Shown: in pieces, positions 6,530 to 11,071 of the stretch
Position numbering within the stretch: the first letter of the stretch is position 1
Layout: each line of letters begins with the position of its first letter
Origin: a virus
Length of the DNA stretch: 20,034 nt
Strand: one strand, 5' to 3'
IMG/VR virus record: IMGVR_UViG_3300030085_000252
Span: 1 to 20,034 of that record
The notes under the pieces: generated by a model
Seen by the model: the letters and a program-made list of their open reading frames with translations, nothing else
Told to the model about the DNA's origin: nothing
Database searches by the model: none
Made by a program: the position numbers and the translations under genes

Positions 6530-7246
6530 TTATGCGTCTACTACAAATCCAGTTTTGTCTTTCTTGGCTCTACCCTTTGCCACCAAACCTACGATTGAAT
6601 TGCTAGGGTCAAGAAAGCGTAAGTCATCTTTGTCTCCGTCCGTGACATTTATGCCACGCCACTTAGGTTGCTTGTACTCCTTACGGAATACCACTGCTGC
6701 ATTCATACCATTGTCGAGTGCATCTTGTAACTTGTCGGCATACTGGACATTCGCACCTGAGTATGACCAAGTTAGATGATAGTTGAATATGTCCTTAGTC
6801 TTTCTGTTAGAAATCTTGGTGTAGTCGTAGAATTGTACAGATGGAAAAAACTCAAATACAGTGTGTGCATCAAATCTGATATTCTCCCATCTTATGTCCG
6901 TTGTGCCGTTCAACCTGACGCATGGCTGAATGCCACGCTTCTCACAATAGGCTTCAAATTTTAGAATATCATCTAATAGTTGACGCATAAAGCTTGACCT
7001 ATCACGATAGAACCATTCAGTCTTACGCATTCGTGCAGCTTGCACATTGTTGAACGCTCCACGCCCTGCTGTAAACAAACAAGCGTCAATACAGTTTGCT
7101 TGCTCAGCCATAGGGCAAGAGTTGTATTGCTTACCCTCAACCATAACTTTCCAAGGCACCATATATAGTATGGCTGTAAGGTATTCGCTTCCATCACCTT
7201 TGATTGTTTTGGCATTAGTGCCAACACCTAATAATTTGTATGTCAT
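6530..7246 (-). CDS. Conserved phage protein with Cys-x7-Cys-x3-Cys motif
   Basis: The 238-residue protein matches a widespread phage family I recognise by pattern but cannot assign a function to. Residues 8-24 (VGTNAKTIKG...) precede a cysteine cluster, C44-x7-C52-x3-C56 in NSCPMAEQANCIDACL, followed by TAGRGAF. Then come VQAARMRKTEWF, VRLNGTTDIRWE near 110-121 and FYDYTKISNR near 139-148. The three-cysteine cluster suggests a metal or Fe-S site, and a radical-SAM-like or phage Gp37/Gp68-like relation is possible but unproven. AAGGAGGTG precedes the ATG, the best ribosome site in the operon. It lies two bases from its upstream neighbour and should be strongly expressed early. Confidence 0.82.
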   Translation of the reverse strand: MTYKLLGVGTNAKTIKGDGSEYLTAILYMVPWKVMVEGKQYNSCPMAEQANCIDACLFTAGRGAFNNVQAARMRKTEWFYRDRSSFMRQLLDDILKFEAYCEKRGIQPCVRLNGTTDIRWENIRFDAHTVFEFFPSVQFYDYTKISNRKTKDIFNYHLTWSYSGANVQYADKLQDALDNGMNAAVVFRKEYKQPKWRGINVTDGDKDDLRFLDPSNSIVGLVAKGRAKKDKTGFVVDA

Positions 7247-7248
7247 GT

Positions 7249-7620
7249 TTACACCTCCTTATAATATGCCGCACGATACAAATCAGCACTGGGTATTTCA
7301 CCCTCTAGTGCAGCCCATATTCTCTTCCAATCACCTTTATAAGCTTTACGTTCTAGTAACACTTTGTCATCGTCACCATGTAGCACTGTAATTGCTCCGT
7401 TGAGTAAAATCACTTTTATTGTTGCCGCCCCAGTTTCCGTAAAGTTGGATGTTATTAGATCATAATCGTCTGATACTTTTTTTGTATCAGGATCAACACG
7501 CATTAACGTTTGTAAATCAGAATACATCATGTCGCATTCATTAACGTCAATCGTATCTGTTAACGTACCATTGGCTTGTTCATAGAAAGTGTAGCCATCA
7601 CTTGTCTTGTATATATTCAT
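7249..7620 (-). CDS. First clear leftward gene; hypothetical (123 aa)
   Basis: The 123-residue protein begins MNIYKTSDGYTFYEQANGTL and contains strands TGAATIKVILLNGAITVLHG and a C-terminal DWKRIWAALEGEIPSADLYR. No domain is recognised. It is the promoter-proximal intact gene of the leftward operon. AGGAGG lies seven bases before the ATG. Just upstream sits a long inverted repeat with a CCTCCC loop able to pair with that ribosome site, suggesting its translation may be controlled by leader structure. Confidence 0.76.
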   Translation of the reverse strand: MNIYKTSDGYTFYEQANGTLTDTIDVNECDMMYSDLQTLMRVDPDTKKVSDDYDLITSNFTETGAATIKVILLNGAITVLHGDDDKVLLERKAYKGDWKRIWAALEGEIPSADLYRAAYYKEV

Positions 7621-7627
7621 TGTCTGT

Positions 7628-7694
7628 CCTCCTATGTTACTTCATGAGGGTGCACCTACTTGGGAGGTTTTTAGATGCACCCACAAAAAGTAAC
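7628..7694 (-). promoter_or_regulatory. Structured leader with anti-Shine-Dalgarno loop
   Basis: Reading leftward, GTTACTT (7694-7688) pairs with AAGTAAC (7642-7636), and inside it GGGTGCA (7682-7676) pairs with TGCACCC (7654-7648). The two 7-bp stems are perfect and separated by a symmetric 5/5 internal loop. The apical loop contains CCTCCC (7667-7662), complementary to the AGGAGG ribosome site (7633-7628) of the gene starting at 7620. The layout resembles a translational switch or protein-binding leader. A simple terminator is unlikely because no U-tract follows. Confidence 0.55.
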
Positions 7695-7698
7695 GTCT

Positions 7699-7878
7699 TT
7701 AGTAAGTCACACCCCAAGCCCATACGTCAAGCAGCGTAAGGATAGGTTGGCCTATCTTAGCTCAGGGTGTAACCGAATAGTCACAATCTGTTAGCTCAAA
7801 CATGTGCACATCTGTGTACTGTGCATAGTAACCACCCTTTAAGAGCACCCTATAGACAAGGAATTCCCAGTCCTGTCC
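7699..7878 (-). pseudogene. Stop-interrupted coding-like stretch
   Basis: One leftward frame reads GQDWEFLVYRVLLKGGYYAQ, then YTDVHMFELTDCDYSVTP, TGA (7764-7762), AKIGQPILTLLDVWAWGVTY and TAA (7701-7699). The residue mix looks protein-like on both sides of the TGA, while the other two frames close at once. The only in-frame starts are a GTG at 7848 and an ATG at 7803, neither with a ribosome site. A TAA at 7879-7881 closes the frame upstream. A perfect hairpin GATAGG-CCAA-CCTATC begins six bases after the TGA. TGA is an ordinary stop elsewhere in this phage. A decayed gene is the simplest view; programmed readthrough or a short 28-residue peptide remain possible. Confidence 0.4.
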
Positions 7879-7998
7879 TTACAGGTTAGCCCACTCAATT
7901 AAGAGAAATCGGCAAGATACGTTCATCATGAGTATATTATCACACATACTAGGTGGCTTACTATATTCTGTAAGACTTTGAGTATTTCTTTTATTTGT

Positions 7999-8043
7999 TA
8001 GTCGTTGTTTGTTGTTCTTTCTAGTTAGTCGTTTGTAGTCGTT
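7999..8043. repeat. Three direct repeats TAGTCGTT
   Basis: TAGTCGTT occurs at 7999-8006, 8026-8033 and 8036-8043 (AACGACTA on the minus strand), spaced 27 and 10 bases apart. They lie in a stretch open on the minus strand for 73 codons (7879-8100), which encodes a low-complexity Asn/Lys/Arg-rich sequence without a ribosome site. I therefore read them as DNA repeats, perhaps binding sites, more than as part of a protein. Confidence 0.4.
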
Positions 8044-8100
8044 TAGTCTGTTATTCTTTTGATAGGGCTTTTCACCGTATCCGTCTGAAGGTGTCTGCAT

Positions 8101-8139
8101 CTAATCAAGATCAAGAGTTATTAAACTTACTTTGATTAG
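8101..8139. repeat. 8-bp perfect inverted repeat CTAATCAA / TTGATTAG
   Basis: CTAATCAA at 8101-8108 and TTGATTAG at 8132-8139 are exact complements separated by 23 bases. The arms resemble a dimer operator or a weak stem-loop; no U-tract supports a terminator. It lies in the leader of the leftward arm. Confidence 0.4.
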
Positions 8140-8315
8140 AAGTTTTTCGCTTCCGATGAAACTACATTAACCCGAACATCTTTTGAATTGCAATAGGTTT
8201 TTTTAGACTATCTTATAAGTTATTGAATTTAAAAGAAAAGAAATTTGTTTGTTCTTGTTACGTTTCCAAAAACCTGGAATGTTCTCATTTTGTTCTTAAA
8301 AACCAGTAGCTAGAC

Positions 8316-8358
8316 ATTATATATAGGTACGTGTAGAGAAAGCTATTTTGTGATCACA
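8316..8358 (-). promoter_or_regulatory. Candidate leftward promoter with upstream palindrome
   Basis: On the minus strand a perfect TATAAT (8321-8316) is preceded by alternating TA. The -35 position (about 8340-8345) is poor. The palindrome TGTGATCACA (8358-8349) is centred about 44 bases upstream of the expected transcription start near 8309, roughly where a class II activator binds. Predicted from sequence only; it would drive the leftward operon. Confidence 0.4.
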
Positions 8359-8436
8359 TATTGTATGTGTGTACATACACGTCTAGTGGTGTATTTTGTG
8401 ATCACACTTGTATGGGTATGCTTTTTTGTGATCACA
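8345..8436. promoter_or_regulatory. Three operator-like copies of TTTTGTGATCACA
   Basis: The perfect palindrome TGTGATCACA occurs at 8349-8358, 8397-8406 and 8427-8436, each preceded by TTT; the 13-base block TTTTGTGATCACA is identical in all three. Spacings are 48 and 30 bases, near whole helical turns, so they may lie on one face of the helix. Between the first two sits GTATGT-GTGT-ACATAC. The half-site resembles CRP/FNR-family half-sites but lacks their central spacer. They look like operators for a phage or host regulator that I cannot name. Confidence 0.6.
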
Positions 8437-8585
8437 CTATAACCATTGAAGCTATATCAGTAGCAGAACATAACAATATCAATAGTTTACAAGCTAAAAC
8501 AACTCTTAAAATTACAATAAATATTTATGCAGCGTGAGAACCAATAAAGAAAAGCTAATAAAATCAAAGACTTATAAGGATTGAT

Positions 8586-8629
8586 GGGGTAGGGGGCAAG
8601 GGCCAGGTGGGGGGTATACGTTACGTATA
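8586..8629 (+). other. G-quadruplex motif followed by a palindrome
   Basis: Four G-tracts, GGGG (8586-8589), GGGGG (8592-8596), GGG (8600-8602) and GGGGGG (8609-8614), are separated by loops of 2, 3 and 6 bases. They fit the canonical G3+N1-7 pattern within very AT-rich DNA. Immediately after comes TATACG-TTA-CGTATA (8615-8629), an exact inverted repeat with a 3-base centre. The pairing of the two is striking and could mark a structural or replication signal. Confidence 0.5.
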
Positions 8630-8707
8630 TATGTACAAATACACACACGAGATTTTTTGCACTGGGTAATCCTAATGTGTTGCACATATGTCACTATTAC
8701 ATAAAAA

Positions 8708-8731
8708 GTTACTAAAGTTACGTAAGGTTAC
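8708..8731 (+). repeat. Three helically phased GTTAC repeats
   Basis: GTTAC occurs at 8708-8712, 8717-8721 and 8727-8731, each preceded by AA, AA and AG, with 9- and 10-base periods. They end about 22 bases before the -35 box at 8754, a position suited to activator binding. The repeats are short, so chance is not excluded. Confidence 0.35.
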
Positions 8732-8753
8732 CTAAATTAATACTGAGGATTCC

Positions 8754-8781
8754 TTGACAAACAGTTGACACTTTATATAAC
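8754..8781 (+). promoter_or_regulatory. Sigma70-like rightward promoter
   Basis: TTGACA at 8754-8759 is followed after 16 bases by TATAAC at 8776-8781. Start would be near 8788, inside a GGGGGTAAGGGGG stretch (8785-8797). A second TTGACA at 8765-8770 lacks a matching -10 box. Consensus quality is high for the AT-rich context. Confidence 0.5.
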
Positions 8782-8804
8782 TATGGGGGTAAGGGGGTAT
8801 GTAT

Positions 8805-8996
8805 AACATTAATGTTATTACATAATAATATATTTATACATAAAATACTTAAACATTAAATGTAATACATATAGTAATAATACTTATTGTTAAGATATAT
8901 AATAATATTAATAATATATTAAAACATTAAATGTAATACATAGGATAATAATATATTATTTATATTGTTGACAGTATTAAAACACTAATGTTATAC
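8805..8996. repeat. AT-rich palindromic repeat cluster, possible origin or operators
   Basis: Four related repeats occur: AACATTAATGTT (8805-8816, a perfect 12-bp palindrome), two copies of a 21-bp repeat at 8851-8871 and 8922-8942 that are identical and carry ACATT-A-AATGT, and AACACTAATGTT (8981-8992). Between them the DNA is almost pure A/T. Iteron-like repeats beside an unwinding-prone segment suit a replication origin. However, the last copy sits between the -35 and -10 boxes of the promoter at 8968, and the first lies just past the start of the promoter at 8754, which suits repressor operators. Confidence 0.5.
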
Positions 8997-8997
8997 T
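8968..8997 (+). promoter_or_regulatory. Sigma70-like rightward promoter overlapping a repeat
   Basis: TTGACA at 8968-8973 and TATACT at 8992-8997 are separated by 18 bases; the start would be near 9004. The palindromic repeat AACACTAATGTT (8981-8992) fills the spacer, so a protein bound there should block polymerase. It is the best-placed promoter for the rightward arm. Confidence 0.5.
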
Positions 8998-9002
8998 TAC
9001 CT

Positions 9003-9042
9003 TAGTTACAATATATAATAATTATAAAACTTGTTGTAACTA
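9003..9042. repeat. 9-bp perfect inverted repeat TAGTTACAA / TTGTAACTA
   Basis: TAGTTACAA (9003-9011) and TTGTAACTA (9034-9042) are exact complements with a 22-base AT-rich spacer. It lies at the expected 5' end of transcripts from the promoter at 8968 and includes the GTTAC motif seen at 8708. It could be an operator or a leader stem-loop. Confidence 0.4.
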
Positions 9043-9136
9043 CGTGTGTAGATTACTCTGTGTAAGTTAGAACCACAGTGTCTCCTCCTCCCTCTATATG
9101 TAGTTTGTACTTATGCCTACGTAGTCTACACACGTA
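9041..9136 (+). promoter_or_regulatory. Long hairpin before the first rightward gene
   Basis: TACGTGTGTAGATTAC (9041-9056) pairs with GTAGTCTACACACGTA (9121-9136) through 16 positions with a single T-G mismatch that would be a G-U wobble in RNA. The 64-base loop holds a nested CTGTG/CACAG stem and the pyrimidine tract TCTCCTCCTCCCTC, which is complementary to Shine-Dalgarno sequences. It ends 32 bases before the ATG at 9169. It is probably a leader regulatory structure, or a processing site. Confidence 0.45.
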
Positions 9137-9168
9137 TTTGTATAAATTATTTAAACTTTTTCTTGACA

Positions 9169-9426
9169 ATGGATAAATCCAAAGTAAAACTATATGCATC
9201 CGAAGATGTGTTAACAGACTTTTACAATGCATTAGCTAACAATGACGCTCGTGCGATACGTAAAGTTCACATTCCAAAGTCGGATGTGTTTTACGTTAGA
9301 GAAGCAATATATAATCGTACTGGTGAGTGGTACACACTGGACCACGTTGAACGTGCCATGTATCTTGAAGGTATGTTAACTAAAGATGAAGTACTAGATC
9401 CAGACAGGGAACGTGAATATGGATAG
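9169..9426 (+). CDS. Conserved hypothetical protein, first rightward gene
   Basis: The 85-residue protein (MDKSKVKLYASEDVLTDFYN at the start) contains AIRKVHIPKSDVFYVREAI and RTGEWYTLDHVERAMYLEG, segments I associate with conserved small proteins of marine phages. It looks helical and soluble. No ribosome site precedes the ATG; the bases before it read TTCTTGACA, and a TATAAA at 9141 could give a very short leader. A TTG six bases earlier is a less attractive start. It is the promoter-proximal gene of the right arm. Function unknown. Confidence 0.8.
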   Translation: MDKSKVKLYASEDVLTDFYNALANNDARAIRKVHIPKSDVFYVREAIYNRTGEWYTLDHVERAMYLEGMLTKDEVLDPDREREYG

Positions 9427-9778
9427 TAATATGAAATTACCTATAGCACTTGTAGTAGCGATGGGTGCACAACTAGCAGGTGGTGTGTGGTGGGTATCAC
9501 AACAAGCTGCTACGATAGAAAGCTTAGAAGAGTCAGTCTCACAGTTTGCTAGTAAGATGGCTGTAGAGGATAGCGTTAATCTCAAGCGTGACGTGCAAGA
9601 CAACATGGATTACATCGATGGTGCGTTTGCTGAGATAGAAGAACTGTGGGAAGAAACAGAAAGTTTAACTCTCACGATAGGCAAGATCACTGCCATACAA
9701 CAGAGATTAGCTTTGTTGGAGAACACCATGAAGTTTATGAATCGTGACCACATGGATATGATGGACCCAAGAGATTAG
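9419..9778 (+). CDS. Single-pass membrane protein with coiled coil
   Basis: The 119-residue product has a short N-terminus, a transmembrane segment LPIALVVAMGAQLAGGVWWV (about 7-26) and a long heptad-rich helical tail with many Glu and Leu (SLEESVSQFASKM onward, ENTMKFMNR near the end). This N-in, C-out layout resembles inner-membrane spanins or holin-associated proteins, but no lysis gene is visible nearby. The ATG at 9419 follows AGGGA eight bases upstream and overlaps the previous stop by eight bases; a GTG at 9413 and an ATG at 9431 are alternatives. The function is inferred only from topology. Confidence 0.78.
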   Translation: MDSNMKLPIALVVAMGAQLAGGVWWVSQQAATIESLEESVSQFASKMAVEDSVNLKRDVQDNMDYIDGAFAEIEELWEETESLTLTIGKITAIQQRLALLENTMKFMNRDHMDMMDPRD

Positions 9779-9780
9779 CG

Positions 9781-10065
9781 ATGGCAACAACTAAAGATGT
9801 AGAAAGACTACCCAGTGGTAAGTTAAAGTATCGTGGTGAGATATTCCCAGGGTACAACAAACCCAAAAAAACACCTGGCGCTGCCAAGAAGTCAGCCGTG
9901 TTAGCTAAGAAGGGTGAGCAGGTAAAGGTAGTTCGTTTCGGTGATCCTAATATGAGTATCAAGAAGGATAACCCTGAAAGACGTAAAAGCTTTAGGGCTA
10001 GACACAATTGTGATACAGCAACTGACAAGTTTACTGCAAGATATTGGAGTTGTAAAGCATGGTAA
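9781..10065 (+). CDS. Conserved basic phage protein (DUF6321-like)
   Basis: The 94-residue Lys-rich protein has the conserved C-terminal block VVRFGDPNMSIKKDNPERRK, then SFRARHNCDTATDK and RYWSCKAW. The two cysteines (HNC and WSC) and neighbouring His may bind metal. I recall this block in cyanophage and pelagic phage proteins, probably under DUF6321, but the accession is from memory. The start follows the previous stop by two bases and has only a weak ribosome site. It may be a nucleic-acid-binding or virion-associated protein. Confidence 0.8.
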   Translation: MATTKDVERLPSGKLKYRGEIFPGYNKPKKTPGAAKKSAVLAKKGEQVKVVRFGDPNMSIKKDNPERRKSFRARHNCDTATDKFTARYWSCKAW

Positions 10066-10241
10066 AGAAAAAGAGTACAGTTAATGCTGCAGGTAACTAC
10101 ACCAAACCGACAATGCGTAAGAACTTATTTAACCGGATCAAAGCAGGTGGTAAGGGTGGAAGCCCTGGACAATGGTCAGCACGTAAAGCGCAGATGCTTG
10201 CCAAACAATATAAAGCCAAAGGTGGAGGCTACAAATCATGA
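10059..10241 (+). CDS. Small basic protein, DUF5872-like N-terminal block
   Basis: The 60-residue protein contains GGKGGSPGQWSARKAQMLAK followed by QYKAKGGGY, a signature I recall from the first half of DUF5872 proteins. It is very basic. The ATG overlaps the preceding stop by seven bases, and its stop overlaps the next ATG (ATGA). The second DUF5872-like block is in the gene at 10319, separated by a 24-residue gene. Function unknown; a DNA-binding role is plausible from charge. Confidence 0.78.
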   Translation: MVKKKSTVNAAGNYTKPTMRKNLFNRIKAGGKGGSPGQWSARKAQMLAKQYKAKGGGYKS

Positions 10242-10312
10242 GAAGATACATAAAGAGATTGTGGTGTGCGATTATCAATCGTAAGTGTCACCCAGAATGT
10301 GATTGCTGCTAG
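10238..10312 (+). CDS. Cysteine-rich 24-residue peptide
   Basis: The 24-codon gene encodes MRRYIKRLWCAIINRKCHPE followed by CDCC. Five cysteines in 24 residues, with the C-H-P-E-C-D-C-C tail, suggest metal or Fe-S binding, while the front (MRRYIKRLWCAII) is basic and amphipathic and may touch membrane or nucleic acid. GGAGG lies nine bases before the ATG and the start overlaps the previous stop as ATGA, so translation is well supported. It is too short for most gene finders. Function unknown. Confidence 0.65.
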   Translation: MRRYIKRLWCAIINRKCHPECDCC

Positions 10313-10318
10313 GTAACT

Positions 10319-10657
10319 ATGAGAGCACCACAGAAGTCATTAAAGAAGTGGGGTGACCAGAAATGGAGAACCAAGAGTGGTAAACCTTCTACGCAAGGTC
10401 CTAAAGCTACTGGTGAACGTTACCTCCCTAGTGCGGCTATTAAGTCTCTTAGCAGTAGCGAGTATGCAGCTACAACCAGAGCTAAACGAAAAGGCAAGGC
10501 GGCAGGTAAGCAGCATGTATCTCAACCTAAGAAAGTCGCAGATAAAACTAGACGATTTAGAGCGAACAAAGGTGGTGTCGCTAAAAGCCCAAAGCAACAA
10601 GCAGCTATCGCTATTAGTATGAAGAAACGTGGTGTTAAACCAAAGGGTAAGAAATGA
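10319..10657 (+). CDS. Basic conserved protein, DUF5872-like C-terminal block
   Basis: The 112-residue protein is rich in Lys, Arg and Ser. Its core, WGDQKWRTKSGKP, then GERYLPSAAIKSLSSSEYAA and GKAAGKQHVSQPKKVADK, matches the second half of DUF5872-type proteins as I recall them. The start lies six bases after the stop of the cysteine peptide; the stop overlaps the next ATG. It ends KPKGKK like several neighbours. A role in DNA condensation or the virion interior is a guess from charge. Confidence 0.78.
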   Translation: MRAPQKSLKKWGDQKWRTKSGKPSTQGPKATGERYLPSAAIKSLSSSEYAATTRAKRKGKAAGKQHVSQPKKVADKTRRFRANKGGVAKSPKQQAAIAISMKKRGVKPKGKK

Positions 10658-10803
10658 CTTTATCAAAACAAAGTAAATCAAAAGTAAAAAAAGTAATTAA
10701 AGGTTTAAACAAAGCTTCTAAGTTACACGCAGGTCAAGCAAAGACTTTAAAAGGTATAGTTGGTAATGGCAAAACGAAAAGACCCAAAAGTAGGAACAGG
10801 TAA
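10654..10803 (+). CDS. Small basic protein (49 aa)
   Basis: The 49-codon frame encodes MTLSKQSKSKVKKVIKGLNK, then ASKLHAGQAKTLKGI and a basic tail. It starts by ATGA overlap with the previous stop, with AAGGGTAAGAA as a plausible ribosome site, and overlaps the next gene by about 38 bases. The AS-x-LHAGQAKTLK segment looks like a conserved helix. It belongs to the run of basic proteins in this arm. Function unknown. Confidence 0.68.
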   Translation: MTLSKQSKSKVKKVIKGLNKASKLHAGQAKTLKGIVGNGKTKRPKSRNR

Positions 10804-11071
10804 AAAACCTAAAGGGTCTGGACGTAGATTATACACAGACGAGAACCCTAAAGATACAGTATCGATTAAGTTTGCTACTATGGAAGACGCAAGAGCTACC
10901 GTAGCTAAAGTAAAAAGAATAAAGAAGCCTTACGCAAGAAAGATCCAAATATTGACCGTAGCAGAACAACGTGCTAAAGTCATGGGCAAAACAGCGATAG
11001 CAAATGTCTTCAGACAAGCTAAAGCAGAATTGCGAAGGAAACACAAGAAAGATGCCGTATCTACAAAGTAA
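10766..11071 (+). CDS. Conserved basic phage protein (101 aa)
   Basis: The protein starts MAKRKDPKVGTGKKPKGSGR, continues RLYTDENPKDTVSIKFAT, and then has the helix EDARATVAKVKRIKKPYARK. Those blocks I recognise from cyanophage-like and pelagic phage genomes as conserved but uncharacterised. It is strongly basic. The ATG at 10766 is preferred; a TTG at 10760 adds two residues. It overlaps the next gene by 20 bases. Function unknown, possibly DNA-associated in the virion. Confidence 0.8.
   Translation: MAKRKDPKVGTGKKPKGSGRRLYTDENPKDTVSIKFATMEDARATVAKVKRIKKPYARKIQILTVAEQRAKVMGKTAIANVFRQAKAELRRKHKKDAVSTK

Larger units (their letters stand above)
7621..9168. promoter_or_regulatory. Divergent control region between the two transcription arms
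   Basis: No intact gene with a convincing ribosome site lies in these 1.5 kb. All genes to the left read leftward and all to the right read rightward, so promoters for both arms should be here. The left third (to about 7880) has coding-like composition; the remainder is AT-rich, with near-pure A/T between about 8815 and 8960. Individual elements (leader hairpin, operators, promoters, G-tracts, repeats, inverted repeats) are listed separately. Between them (8140-8315 and 8437-8585) I see AT-rich sequence without a clear element. It is the most likely place for an early regulatory switch and possibly for a replication origin. Confidence 0.8.

Noticed and set aside
7699-7881. A tRNA or other structural RNA in the GC-richer part of the control region
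   Set aside because: No cloverleaf, CCA-like end or T-loop motif could be found on either strand; the reading frame explains the composition better.
7879-8100. 73-codon leftward frame beginning MQTPSDGYGEKP
   Set aside because: No ribosome site precedes the ATG, the composition is Asn/Lys/Arg low complexity, and the AACGACTA repeats account for much of it. Kept only as a possible remnant.
8487-8687. 66-codon leftward frame through the G-tracts
   Set aside because: No ribosome site and its composition is dictated by the G-tracts and AT-rich flanks.
8805-8996. CRISPR array in the AT-rich repeats
   Set aside because: Repeats are few, partly imperfect, unequally spaced and lack unique spacers of constant length.
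9163-9168. TTGACA directly at the start of the first rightward gene
   Set aside because: No -10 box lies at 16-18 bases beyond; TTGACA there appears to be chance at the start codon.
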